Source of the DNA: JBHELQ01 sp046262995
Lineage (GTDB): Bacteria; Actinomycetota; Thermoleophilia; Solirubrobacterales; Thermoleophilaceae
NCBI GenBank assembly: GCA_046262995.1
Contig: JBHELQ010000064.1
Location: 62,001 to 126,000 of the forward strand
DNA: 64,000 nucleotides
Reading direction: 5' to 3'
A program made the position numbers and the translations under genes. The notes under the pieces were generated by a model that was not told the DNA's origin, made no database searches, and saw nothing but the letters and a program-made list of their open reading frames with translations. Shown one piece after another: positions 25,963 through 34,405 of the stretch (positions are counted from its first letter, which is position 1; every line of letters starts with the position of its first letter).

Positions 25963-26814
25963 CTAGAGCGCGCGCACGTCGGCCCCGCCGGGCACGAACT
26001 GGACACGGCGCACGTCGCAGTCCGGGGCCTCGCCGCGCAGGGCCTCCATCAGGTTGCCGGTCTGCTGCCAGTGGCACCAGAAGAGGACCGTGGGACCGGC
26101 GCCGGAGATCGTCGCTCCCACGGCACCGAGCTGCTCAGCCCGCTCCAGCAGCTCCATCGAACGGGGATACAGGTGTCGGCGACGCGTCTGGTGCAGCCGG
26201 TCGCGCAGCCCGGCCCCGATCAGCGAGAAGTCGTCGCGCGCCAGGCCGAGCACGAGCTGGGCGGCATGCGCCGCGTTGTGCACCGCGTCGCCGAGCGGCA
26301 CCTGCTCCGGCATGGCCGCCCGCGCCTCGCCCGTATCGATCTGCTCTGGCGGCAGGGCCAGCACCGCCTCCAGGCCCGGCGGCGGGTCGAAGCGCGTGGG
26401 CTCCTCGCCGGCGCAGATGACGAAGCCGCCGTAAAGGGCCGCGGCCACGTTGTCCGGATGTCCTTCCAGCTCGCGCGCCAGCCCGAACAACGGCGCGTCC
26501 AGCTCGTACATGTGGTCCGCGGCGCAGAGCCCGGCCACAATGGCGGCGGCGCTCGAGCCAAGCCCTGCCGCCGGCGGGATCTCGGAGCGGATCTGGAACG
26601 CCAGGTCGTCGGCCGGCTTGAGCGCCTCGAAGGCGCGCACGCACAGGTTCGAACGGTCGCTCGGCACGCCGGGCACCTCGCAGTGGACGAAGAACTCCCC
26701 GGTCTCCTCGACCGACAGCTCGAGCATCGGCGACAGGGCCGCCGCGAGCGAGTCGTAGCCAGGACCGAGGTTCGCGCTCGAGGCCGGCACCCGCACGACC
26801 CGGCGGCGCCTCAT
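25963..26814 (-). CDS. thrB: Homoserine kinase
   Basis: A 283-residue GHMP-family kinase that phosphorylates homoserine for threonine synthesis. It shows VPASSANLGPGYDSLA near the N-terminus, the ATP-binding loop PPAAGLGSSAAAIVAG, and the C-terminal VGATISGAGPTVLF. The ATG overlaps the thrC stop as ATGA. It is last in the lysA-hom-thrC-thrB operon, so its product is used by the ThrC encoded just before it. Confidence 0.93.
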   Translation of the reverse strand: MRRRRVVRVPASSANLGPGYDSLAAALSPMLELSVEETGEFFVHCEVPGVPSDRSNLCVRAFEALKPADDLAFQIRSEIPPAAGLGSSAAAIVAGLCAADHMYELDAPLFGLARELEGHPDNVAAALYGGFVICAGEEPTRFDPPPGLEAVLALPPEQIDTGEARAAMPEQVPLGDAVHNAAHAAQLVLGLARDDFSLIGAGLRDRLHQTRRRHLYPRSMELLERAEQLGAVGATISGAGPTVLFWCHWQQTGNLMEALRGEAPDCDVRRVQFVPGGADVRAL

Positions 26815-27833
26815 CCGAGGACGGCCTGCTCGACGGCGGCCAGGTCCGGCTCGCAGGGCACGACGGGCGCCGCTCGCTCCATCGCCGTCTGGGGGTCCTT
26901 CAGCCCGTGCCCGGTCAGGACGCAGACGACGCGCCCCTCGGCCCCATAGCGCAGGAGACCCGCCACCGCGGCCGCCGACGCGGGCTCGCAGAGCACCCCT
27001 TCGCGCGCGCCGAGCAACGTGTACGCATCCAGGATCTCGGCGTCAGAGACGGCTCGCACCTCCCCGCCCGACGCGGAGAAGGCCTCCATGGCGTCAGACC
27101 AGCGGGCCGGGTTGCCGATCCGGATCGCCGAGGCCACCGTCTCCGGTTGCTCGACTGGCTCGCCGCGCACGAGCGGCGCCGCACCCTCCGCCTGGTAGCC
27201 GTGCAGCCGGGGAACGGAGCCCGCTTCCCGGAAGCCCCGGCACCATGAGGTCACGTTGCCGGCGTTCCCCACCGGGATGCAGAGCACGTCGGGCGCGCCC
27301 CCGAGCTGCTCCTCCACCTCGAGCGCACCTGTCTTCTGCCCCTCGATACGGAAGTCGCTGATCGAGTTGACGAGAGCGATGGGGTGGCGCTCCACGAGCT
27401 CGAGCACGAGCTCCAGCGCCTGGTCGAAGTTGCCGCGCAGGGCGATCACGCGCGCGCCGTGCATAAGCGCCTGCGCCAGCTTGCCCGTCGCGATCTTGCC
27501 CTCCGGCACGATCACCGCGCCCCGCAGCCCGGCGCGGGCGGCGTAGGCGGCGGCGCTCGCCGCCGTGTTCCCGGTCGAGGCGCACAGCACGGCCTCCGCC
27601 CCGTCGCGGACGGCAGCCGAGACGGCGACGGTCATGCCCCGGTCCTTGAAGGAGCCCGTGGGGTTCGCGCCCTCGAGCTTCAGCCACACCTCGCAGCCGC
27701 TCAGCTCAGACAGGTGGGGCGCCGGCACGAGCGGCGTGTCGCCCTCGCCGAGGGTCACGAGCGGTTCGACCGGAAGCCGGTCGCGGTAGCGCCAGACCCC
27801 CCGCGGGACCGGGGACTCGGGAGCGGCGGCTAT
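26811..27833 (-). CDS. thrC: Threonine synthase
   Basis: A PLP enzyme that turns O-phosphohomoserine into threonine. Signatures: LGEGDTPLVPAP, the PLP lysine in NPTGSFKDRG, ASTGNTAASAAAYAARAG and IPVGNAGNVTSW. From GTG at 27758 the protein would lack the family's conserved WRYRDRLP segment, which is encoded just upstream in the same frame. The only position with a good ribosome site is ATA at 27833, seven bases after AGGAGG and overlapping the hom stop as ATAG. I therefore annotate 340 residues from ATA; if that is wrong, the start is 27758. The ends overlap hom and thrB. Confidence 0.88.
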   Translation of the reverse strand: MAAAPESPVPRGVWRYRDRLPVEPLVTLGEGDTPLVPAPHLSELSGCEVWLKLEGANPTGSFKDRGMTVAVSAAVRDGAEAVLCASTGNTAASAAAYAARAGLRGAVIVPEGKIATGKLAQALMHGARVIALRGNFDQALELVLELVERHPIALVNSISDFRIEGQKTGALEVEEQLGGAPDVLCIPVGNAGNVTSWCRGFREAGSVPRLHGYQAEGAAPLVRGEPVEQPETVASAIRIGNPARWSDAMEAFSASGGEVRAVSDAEILDAYTLLGAREGVLCEPASAAAVAGLLRYGAEGRVVCVLTGHGLKDPQTAMERAAPVVPCEPDLAAVEQAVLG

Positions 27834-29062
27834 TCGAAGACCTCCTCGATGACGCGCACGACTCGTGGCGCGGAGCGCACGAACTCGAGCCCGCCGATCA
27901 GCTCGATGGCCGCGCGGAACTTCGACTCGAGCACGGGATGCATGACCATCACGAGCCGCGCGTCGTCGCCGAGGCCGTGCTGGACGACCGACCTGATCGA
28001 GACGCCCTGCAACCCCAGGATCTCCGCGACCTGCGCGAGCACGCCCGGGCGGTCCGCCACCTCGAGATGGAGGTAGAAGGAGAACTCCACGTCGGTCACG
28101 ATCGGCTGCTCCTCCGGCGGCGCCGGCAGCGACGGCGGGGGGATCATCGCCGAGACCAGGTCGCCCAGCACCGCGGACGCGGTCTGCGGTCCGCCGGCGC
28201 CCGGTCCCGAGAGTGTTATCTCGGTGATCGCCAGCGACTCCACCGTCACGGCGTTGAATGCGCCGTCGACGCTCGCCAGCGGGTGCCCGCCGTACAGGAA
28301 CGCCGGGTAGACGTGCACGGCGATGCCCCCCTCCGTGCGCTCCGCGGAACCGACCAGCTTGAGCGACAGGCCGAGCTCTTTCGCGTAGGCGATGTCGTCC
28401 GGCGTGAGGCGCTCGATCCCTTCGAAGCTCACCTCGTCGAGATGGACGGGCGAGTTGAAGGCCAGCCGCGCCAGGATGGCCATCTTGGCGGCGGCGTCCC
28501 TGCCGGTCACGTCCTCGGTCGGGTCGGCCTCGGCATAGCCGAGCTCCTGCGCCTCGCGGAGCGCCTCCTCGTAGGTCGCCCCGGTCCGGGTCATCTGGGT
28601 GAGGATGTAGTTGGTCGTGCCGTTCACGATCCCGTGGACGCGTTCGATGTGCGCGGCCGCGAGCGTCTCCGACATCACCCGGATGGCAGGCACGACACCC
28701 GCCACCGCGGCCTCGAAGCGGAGCTGCACCCGGTTCTCGCGCGCGGCGGAGAAGAGCTCCTCGCCGAACTGGGACAGCAGCTGCTTGTTGGCCGTCACCA
28801 CGTGGCGGCCGGCCGACATCGCGCGCAGGACGTAGTCGCGCGCCGGCTCGGTGCCGCCGATCAGCTCGACGATCAGGTCGCTGTCCTCCAGGATCTGCCC
28901 GAAGTCGCCGGAGCTCCGGGTCAGGACCCCCGTCACCTGCGGTCGCAGCCCGATCTCGGCCTGGATCGCCCCGGCCCTGCTCTCGAGCAGCTCCCGGAAC
29001 GCCGAGCCGACGGTGCCGTGCCCGAGCAGCCCGACCCTGAAGGGCCGCTCGTCAGGCGTCAC
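27830..29062 (-). CDS. hom: Homoserine dehydrogenase with C-terminal ACT domain
   Basis: A 410-residue enzyme reducing aspartate semialdehyde to homoserine. The NAD(P) loop is VGLLGHGTVGSAF, followed by VTANKQLLSQ and the catalytic region with GIVNGTTNYIL and LGYAEADPTEDVTGRDAAAK. Residues about 335-400 form an ACT domain (EVADRPGVLAQVAEILG), which usually mediates feedback inhibition by threonine. The GTG start overlaps the end of lysA by 11 bases. Confidence 0.93.
   Translation of the reverse strand: MTPDERPFRVGLLGHGTVGSAFRELLESRAGAIQAEIGLRPQVTGVLTRSSGDFGQILEDSDLIVELIGGTEPARDYVLRAMSAGRHVVTANKQLLSQFGEELFSAARENRVQLRFEAAVAGVVPAIRVMSETLAAAHIERVHGIVNGTTNYILTQMTRTGATYEEALREAQELGYAEADPTEDVTGRDAAAKMAILARLAFNSPVHLDEVSFEGIERLTPDDIAYAKELGLSLKLVGSAERTEGGIAVHVYPAFLYGGHPLASVDGAFNAVTVESLAITEITLSGPGAGGPQTASAVLGDLVSAMIPPPSLPAPPEEQPIVTDVEFSFYLHLEVADRPGVLAQVAEILGLQGVSIRSVVQHGLGDDARLVMVMHPVLESKFRAAIELIGGLEFVRSAPRVVRVIEEVFE
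27831..27846 (-). promoter_or_regulatory. Ribosome binding site and ATA start of thrC
   Basis: AGGAGG at 27841-27846 with seven bases to ATA at 27831-27833. No ATG, GTG or TTG occurs in this frame between the upstream region and 27758. Confidence 0.5.
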
Positions 29063-30308
29063 GGGCGGTCAGGTCCTCGTAGCGCTCGCGCCGCACCACT
29101 AGGCGCGCGTCGCCGTCCCTGCAGAAGATGACGGGCGGTCGCGGCAGGGCGTTGTAGTTGTTCGCCATCGCGTGGCCGTAGGCGCCGGTGGCCGGGACGA
29201 CCAGGACGTCGCCGGGCCTTGGATCGTCCAGCAGCACGTCGCGAACCAGGATGTCGCCCGACTCGCAGTGCTTCCCGGCGATCGTGCAGAGGTCCGCGCC
29301 CCCCAGCCGGTCCGCGACCTCCGCCTCGTAGCGGGCCCCGTAGAGCATCGGCCGCAGGTTGTCCGACATGCCGCCGTCGACCGCCACGTAGGTCCGCACC
29401 GACGGGATGCGCTTGACCGTCCCCACCGTGTAGATCGTGACCCCGGCGTTCCCCACAAGCGAGCGCCCCGGCTCGCACAGGACGCAGGCCCCCTCCGGGG
29501 CGCCGCGCAGGAGCGCGTCGGCGTAGTCCTCGATCGATGGCGGCTCGTCCTCGGCCGTGTAGGCGATCCCCAGGCCGCCGCCCAGGTTCAGCAGCGGCCA
29601 GCTTCCCATCCCGCGAAGGACCTCGGCCAGCTTCTCGTAGGCCTCCAGCTCGAACACCTGCGACCCGATGTGCGCGTGCAGCCCCCGCAGGTCCAGCCCG
29701 GCGGCGGCGCAGCGCTCGGCGGCCATCTCGACGTCGGCGGGCGCGAACCCGAACTTGGAGTCCTCCTGGCCGGTCTGGATGTAGGAGTGGGTGGTGGGCT
29801 TGATCCCGGGCCTGACCCGAAGCATCACCCTCTGGTCGAGGTTCGGCCCCAGCCGCTCGAGCCGCGCGATCTCGTCGAACGAGTCGAGCACGATGTGGCC
29901 GACGCCCCGCTCGATCGCGGAGGCGAGCTCCCCCTCCGACTTGTTGTTCCCGTGCAGGTAGAGCCGGCCGGGGTCGTAGCCCCCCGAGAGGGCCAGGTGC
30001 AGCTCGCCTCCCGAGGCCACGTCACAGGACAGGCCCTCCTCGGCCATCAGCCGGTAGGCGGCGGTGCACGGGAACGCCTTGCTCGCGTAGACGACCTCGA
30101 AGTGCTCCGTACGCGCTCGGAAGGCCTCCATGTACGCGCGGGCGCGCGAGCGCATGTCGTCTTCCGCGTAAACGTACGCAGGCGTCCCGAACTCGCGCGC
30201 GAGCTCGACCAGGTCGCAACCGCCCACCTCCACGCGGCCGCGCTCGTTCAGCCGCGAGCCGAGCGGGTAGACGTGCGAGATCGTCGCGGTTTGCTCGGGT
30301 GATGCCAT
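29052..30308 (-). CDS. lysA: Diaminopimelate decarboxylase
   Basis: A 418-residue fold-type III PLP enzyme making lysine from meso-diaminopimelate. Lys77 in EVVYASKAFPC binds PLP; HGNNKSEGEL, the HIGSQVFE region, GGGLGIAYT and CEPGRSLVGNAG match the family. It is first in the aspartate-family operon, ahead of hom, thrC and thrB, so lysine and threonine branches are co-transcribed. ATG at 30308 lies only 14 bases from the start of the divergent hydrolase gene. Confidence 0.93.
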   Translation of the reverse strand: MASPEQTATISHVYPLGSRLNERGRVEVGGCDLVELAREFGTPAYVYAEDDMRSRARAYMEAFRARTEHFEVVYASKAFPCTAAYRLMAEEGLSCDVASGGELHLALSGGYDPGRLYLHGNNKSEGELASAIERGVGHIVLDSFDEIARLERLGPNLDQRVMLRVRPGIKPTTHSYIQTGQEDSKFGFAPADVEMAAERCAAAGLDLRGLHAHIGSQVFELEAYEKLAEVLRGMGSWPLLNLGGGLGIAYTAEDEPPSIEDYADALLRGAPEGACVLCEPGRSLVGNAGVTIYTVGTVKRIPSVRTYVAVDGGMSDNLRPMLYGARYEAEVADRLGGADLCTIAGKHCESGDILVRDVLLDDPRPGDVLVVPATGAYGHAMANNYNALPRPPVIFCRDGDARLVVRRERYEDLTARDA

Positions 30309-30322
30309 GATCGCGGGCGATT

Positions 30323-31060
30323 ATGAAGCACGCCCCGCCGCCTCAGCCGGAGCTCGGCACGCACGACGGCCTCGCATACGCCCTGTTCCTGCCCGCGGAC
30401 GGGGACGAGCCGCAGCGCGGGCCCGACGTCGGCGTGGTCATTCTCCACGGCGCTGGCTCCGCGAAGGAGTCGCACTTCGACTTCGCGCGCATGTGCCGCG
30501 ACGGCGGCATGGCGGCGCTGGCCTACGACGCCCGGGGCCACGGTCGCTCCGAGGGCGTCTTCGGGCCGGGAGCGATCGACGACGTGCTGGCGATGTGCGA
30601 GCTGATGCGCTCGTACGCGCCCAGCGTCGCCCTGCGAGGATCGAGCCTGGGCGGGTTCTGCGTGATCCAGGCCGCGGCGCGCGATCCCTCGCTGTGCGCC
30701 GTCGTCGCCATCTGCCCGGCGCCCGAGGACCTGCTGGTGCGTGCGCTCCGCTCGGAGGAGCTGCAGGGCTTCGATGCCGACCGCGAGGCGCTCGAGCCGT
30801 GGCTCGAGTCGCTCGACCTCTACGAGTCCGTGACACGGCTGGGACCCGAGACTGCTCTGCTCCTGCTCCACGCCCGGGGGGACGAGCAGATTCCGTACAC
30901 GGCCAGCGAGGAGCTGTTCGCGGCCGCCCACGAGCCCAAGCGCCTGCTGGTCCTGCCCGGCGGGCACCACCGCTCCCTTCAGCACGACCTGGAGATCCAG
31001 TCGATCTCGCGCCGCTTCATCGCGGACGCGGCGCGGGCGGTGCGAGCGCCAGGCGAGTGA
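30323..31060 (+). CDS. Alpha/beta hydrolase
   Basis: A 245-residue cytoplasmic alpha/beta hydrolase. It shows the oxyanion HGAGSAKES, the helix motif YDARGHGRSEG, nucleophile Ser108 in RGSSLGG, and likely acid and base residues in HARGDEQIP and GGHHRSL. This places it with esterase/dienelactone hydrolase-like enzymes; the substrate is unknown. The gene is divergent from lysA and convergent with the low-complexity gene at 31062. Confidence 0.82.
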   Translation: MKHAPPPQPELGTHDGLAYALFLPADGDEPQRGPDVGVVILHGAGSAKESHFDFARMCRDGGMAALAYDARGHGRSEGVFGPGAIDDVLAMCELMRSYAPSVALRGSSLGGFCVIQAAARDPSLCAVVAICPAPEDLLVRALRSEELQGFDADREALEPWLESLDLYESVTRLGPETALLLLHARGDEQIPYTASEELFAAAHEPKRLLVLPGGHHRSLQHDLEIQSISRRFIADAARAVRAPGE

Positions 31061-31061
31061 G

Positions 31062-31694
31062 CTAAGGAACCGGCAGGCCGCGAACGATGCTCGACAGCGA
31101 GCTGCCGGTGTCGGTCACGGTCTTGTCGAGGCTTGGATCGACGTTGCCCGCGGAATCCCCGGCGCCGCTCGTGGTGTCATCCACCGTATTGCCGACCTGC
31201 TGCGTGGGGCTGGGGTCGTTCGAGCCGGGACCGGGGCCGCCGGGGCCGTCGCCGGGCGCGCCGCCACCACCGCCGCCGCTCGGCGTGCCTCCGCCTCCCC
31301 CGCCTCCACCGCCGGGAGCCTGAGCCGGGGTGTTCCCACCGCCGCCGGCGCCTGGGGCGCTTCCGCCGGCGGTCGGGCTCGCGGCCGGCACGGCGCCCAC
31401 CGCGGCCGCCGCCGGGGCGACGTCCGAGGCGACGCGAGCCGGTCCGACGAGTCGAGCCGACGGAGTGGAATCGCTCAGCGAGAGCTTGCCGAGGTCCCCG
31501 CCGGGGCCGCCGCCGGGCCAGCCTCGAAAAGCGACGATCGCGCTGACGACGAACAAGAGGAGCAGTGACGAGCCGACCAGCAGGCCGGTCGTGCCCAGGC
31601 TCGCGATGTAGGCCCTGGAGGCTTTCACTGGGTGGACGGGGTGGTCCTGTTCCAGGTATCGGCAGCTGCGGCCGAAACCCTTAGCCATCGACAT
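31062..31694 (-). CDS. Membrane-anchored glycine-rich low-complexity protein
   Basis: About 210 residues. A short basic cytoplasmic part (RSCRYLEQDHPVHPVKASR) precedes one membrane helix (about 28-52), then an AFRGWP motif and a long extracytoplasmic tail rich in Gly, Ala, Pro and Ser with runs of eight or nine Gly. No enzyme domain is seen. ATG at 31694 is preferred; ATG at 31688 is possible. It lies next to the 31742-32707 gene, whose product also has a membrane helix followed by FxxWP. Function unknown; a cell-wall spacer or stalk is a reasonable guess. Confidence 0.65.
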   Translation of the reverse strand: MSMAKGFGRSCRYLEQDHPVHPVKASRAYIASLGTTGLLVGSSLLLLFVVSAIVAFRGWPGGGPGGDLGKLSLSDSTPSARLVGPARVASDVAPAAAAVGAVPAASPTAGGSAPGAGGGGNTPAQAPGGGGGGGGGTPSGGGGGGAPGDGPGGPGPGSNDPSPTQQVGNTVDDTTSGAGDSAGNVDPSLDKTVTDTGSSLSSIVRGLPVP

Positions 31695-31741
31695 GGGTAC
31701 CACTTCTTGGCCCCCGAGTCGAGTGCTCGGGCGGAGTTTCC

Positions 31742-32707
31742 CTAATCGCGCCAGCGAAGGCGCCACTTGAAGCCGCGGTAGCGGCCGCGCGTCCAGCCGA
31801 GATGACGCCCGCGCGTCCATCCCAGGTGACGCCCGCGCGGCCGGCCAGACGGCCTGCGCGCCGGGCTGTGGTGGCGTCGGGCCGGCGAGCCCCCGCGATG
31901 GCGGCGCCCCCGGGCCCATCCCAGGTGCCGGCCGCGCGAAGGCGCGTGCCGCGCGGGCCCCTCCCCACGCGGTGCCCGGCCCGACCGCCCGCGGACGCGC
32001 TTCGAGGCGCGCCTGTGTCCACGCGCACGCCTGTGCTTGATCTTGTCCCTGTGCCTGGGCTTCTTGCCGTTCCCCTCGCCATCGCCATCGGCGGGCTGCT
32101 CGGGAGACGGGAACACCGGCGGCAGCAGTCCCGGGGGCTCGACCATGTCGTCTGGCGGCTCGACCGCGGGCGCCTCGACAGGCTCCGGCTCCGGCTCGGT
32201 GACGGGGGCCCCTCCCGGGGGCTCGGTCTTGGCGACCGGGGCGGGCAGCGGGGGCAGCTCCACGACCGCGGTGGGCGGAGTCGGGACGGCGGGACCGGGC
32301 TTCGGCTTGGGCTTGGGCTTGGGCGCCGCCGTCGGCGGCGGGGTGGGCCCCGTGGGCTTCCCGCCGCCGGGTCCACCCGGCTGGGTCAGCCGCTGCGCCA
32401 GCTGGCGGGGACTGGCGCTCGGCGGCACGAGCCGACGGACGCCGCGGGTCCTCGCGGTGGGTGGCCGGCGTCCCCGCGCCTCGCGCGACGCCGCGCTCGG
32501 CTTCGTCGCGCCCAGGCCTGCGAGCGCGGAGGGGCTGATGCGCCGTACCTGCTGCGGCGTGCGCGCCTTCGACTCGCCGCCGCGCGGCGGAGTGGGCCAG
32601 TCGTCGAAGCGCACGGACCCGTTCAGCAGCACGACCGCGCCGAGCGCGCTCGCGAGGACCGTCCCGAAGGCGGCCATGGCGGCAATGAGACCCTTGCTAT
32701 AGCTCAA
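31742..32707 (-). CDS. Membrane-anchored Pro/Lys-rich protein with basic GRHLGW repeats
   Basis: About 321 residues. A membrane helix near the N-terminus (AAFGTVLASALGAVVLLNG) is followed by RFDDWP, a long Pro-rich region with a KPKPKPKPGP run, an acidic stretch (EPEPEPVEAP) and a strongly basic tail with repeats GRHLGWARGR and GRHLGWTRGR. The start is TTG at 32707, with AAGGA six to seven bases upstream and the membrane helix right after. No known domain is recognised. It is divergent from the metal ABC transporter operon across a 139-base gap holding a Zur-like palindrome. Confidence 0.6.
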   Translation of the reverse strand: MSYSKGLIAAMAAFGTVLASALGAVVLLNGSVRFDDWPTPPRGGESKARTPQQVRRISPSALAGLGATKPSAASREARGRRPPTARTRGVRRLVPPSASPRQLAQRLTQPGGPGGGKPTGPTPPPTAAPKPKPKPKPGPAVPTPPTAVVELPPLPAPVAKTEPPGGAPVTEPEPEPVEAPAVEPPDDMVEPPGLLPPVFPSPEQPADGDGEGNGKKPRHRDKIKHRRARGHRRASKRVRGRSGRAPRGEGPARHAPSRGRHLGWARGRRHRGGSPARRHHSPARRPSGRPRGRHLGWTRGRHLGWTRGRYRGFKWRLRWRD

Positions 32708-32812
32708 ACTCGATCCTTGAGGAACGGGGCCGCGGCGGCAAGGCGGCCCATCCCGTCCCGGGGAGATTGCGGATCGTAGGGCACCATCCCCCCGGAATCG
32801 CGCACGTTGGCC

Positions 32813-32835
32813 TAAACGAGAACGATTCTCGATTA
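32813..32835. promoter_or_regulatory. Zur-like palindromic operator
   Basis: A 23-base palindrome with CGAGAA-CGA-TTCTCG as its core (32817-32831) and TAA/TTA outer ends, with one mismatch. It resembles the actinobacterial Zur box pattern GAxAAxGATTxTC. It ends 11 bases before the ATG of the first transporter gene, where bound repressor would block transcription. A Fur-family site for another metal is also possible. Confidence 0.65.
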
Positions 32836-32846
32836 CGCTTTCCGCA

Positions 32847-33665
32847 ATGAGCGCGTTTCCTTCGCCGCTCGATCTGGTCGAGCTGCCGTTCCTGCGCACC
32901 GCGCTCTTCGAGCTAGGCTTGCTCGCGGCCACCGGCGGGCTGATCGGCACCTGGATCGTCCTGCGGCGCCTGGCGTTCTTCGCGCACGCGACGGGGTCGG
33001 TCACCTTCCCCGGACTGGTGGCGGCGGACGCGTCCGGCGTCAGCCCCCTGATCGCCGGCCTGGCGGTGGCTCTGGGATACGCAGGCGGCGTGGAACGGGC
33101 GCGCAGCTCGGGTCGGGCTCCGGGGGACACCGCCGTTGCCCTGCTCCTGGTCGCCGCGCTCGCGACCGGCATCGTTCTGGCGAGCGACGTCTTTCACTCG
33201 AGCGCCTCGGTGGACCGCCTCCTCTTCGGGACGCTGCTCGGGCTGTCGGCGGGTGATGTCGCGCTGTCGGCCGCCGCGTTGGTCCTGGCTCTCGCGGGGA
33301 CCCTCCTGCTGGGCCGGGTGTGGACGGCGGCGGCCTTCGACCCCGCGGGCGCGCCGGCCCTCCGGATTCCCGCGGTCGCTCCCGATCTGCTGCTGCTCGC
33401 GTTGACGGCGACCGCCGCCGTGGCCACGATTCCGGCGGTCGGAGCCCTGCTCGTGTCGGCCTTCCTCGTGGTGCCCGCCGCCACGGCTCGGCTGCTCGCG
33501 AAGAGCGTTCCCGCGATGCTCGCCTGGGGAGTCGCGATAGCCGCGCTCGAGGGACTGGCCGGCCTTTACCTGGCGTACTGGCTCGACGCACCGCCGGGCC
33601 CGGCGATCGCGGTACTCGGAAGCGCGACCTTCCTGGCCGCGTCCCTGACGACCGCCGCACGGTGA
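32847..33665 (+). CDS. Metal (probably zinc) ABC transporter permease
   Basis: A 272-residue ABC-3 family permease with seven or more membrane segments. Typical family stretches are GTWIVLRRLAFFAHATGSVTFPG, here abbreviated as LRRLAFFAHATG, and VGALLVSAFLVVPAATARLL. It would form the channel of a zinc or manganese importer. It is first in a three-gene operon with ATPase and second permease and lies 11 bases after a Zur-like palindrome, which makes zinc the favoured metal. Its stop overlaps the ATPase start (GTGA). Confidence 0.85.
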   Translation: MSAFPSPLDLVELPFLRTALFELGLLAATGGLIGTWIVLRRLAFFAHATGSVTFPGLVAADASGVSPLIAGLAVALGYAGGVERARSSGRAPGDTAVALLLVAALATGIVLASDVFHSSASVDRLLFGTLLGLSAGDVALSAAALVLALAGTLLLGRVWTAAAFDPAGAPALRIPAVAPDLLLLALTATAAVATIPAVGALLVSAFLVVPAATARLLAKSVPAMLAWGVAIAALEGLAGLYLAYWLDAPPGPAIAVLGSATFLAASLTTAAR

Positions 33666-34405
33666 GCGCCGCCGTCCGCACCGCCGCGCTCGCCGCCGGC
33701 TATGACGGACGCCCCGCGGTACGCGAGCTGAGCTTCGAGGTCCCCGAGGGACGGACCCTCTGCGTCCTGGGACCCAACGGCGGCGGCAAGACGACCCTCT
33801 TCCGCGCGCTCGTCGGCGAGCTCCCGCCCATCGCGGGGGAGGCCGCGGTGGAGGGACGACCCGCGTACGTCGCCCAGACGGAGCGCACCCGGCTCGACTT
33901 CCCGATCAGCACCCTCGACGTCGCCCTGATGGGCTCGCTGCCGACAGGACGCTGGTGGCTTCCGGCCCGACGCAAGGAGCGTCAGGCGGCGCAGCGCGCC
34001 CTCGAGCGCCTGGGCCTGGGAGCCGAGGCCCGCACGCGCTTCGGGGCGCTCTCCGGCGGCCAGCGCCAGCGGGCCCTGCTGGCACGGGCGCTCGTGCAGG
34101 AGGCCCCGGTACTCCTGCTCGACGAGCCGCTCGCCGGCGTCGACCCGACGAGCGCGGACAGGATCTCCGCCCTGTTCGGCGAGCTGAGGGCGGAAGGACG
34201 CACCGTGCTCGTGTCTACGCACGACGTGGACAGCGCACGCCGCTTCGACCTGGTGCTGTGCCTGAACCGCCGCCAGGTCGCCTTCGGCCCACCGCGCGAG
34301 GTCCTCGATCGGTCCGTCCTCGAGACCACCTACGGCAGCGAGCTGATCGTGCTGGAGGAAGGCGGCCCCACTCGGGCGGTGACGGTCCAGCACCACCACC
34401 ACTGA
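33662..34405 (+). CDS. Metal ABC transporter ATP-binding protein
   Basis: A 247-residue ABC ATPase with Walker A GPNGGGKTT (about 38-46), Q-loop region AYVAQTERTRLDFPIS, signature LSGGQRQRALLARAL, Walker B VLLLDEPLAGVD and H-loop STHDVD. The C-terminus ends QHHHH, a possible metal-binding tail. The GTG start overlaps the first permease stop, and its TGA overlaps the ATG of the second permease by one base. It energises the importer formed with the two permeases. Confidence 0.9.
   Translation: MSAAVRTAALAAGYDGRPAVRELSFEVPEGRTLCVLGPNGGGKTTLFRALVGELPPIAGEAAVEGRPAYVAQTERTRLDFPISTLDVALMGSLPTGRWWLPARRKERQAAQRALERLGLGAEARTRFGALSGGQRQRALLARALVQEAPVLLLDEPLAGVDPTSADRISALFGELRAEGRTVLVSTHDVDSARRFDLVLCLNRRQVAFGPPREVLDRSVLETTYGSELIVLEEGGPTRAVTVQHHHH

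Noticed and set aside
24063..26006. Long open frame on the minus strand opposite the phosphoesterase-RTX gene
   Set aside because: It mirrors the RTX repeat periodicity (Val/Ala-rich) and has no domain; it is a shadow of the real gene.
31240..31330. Gly-codon runs as a simple-sequence contingency locus
   Set aside because: The repeats are mixed GGN codons without a uniform tract, so slippage-driven phase variation is not supported.
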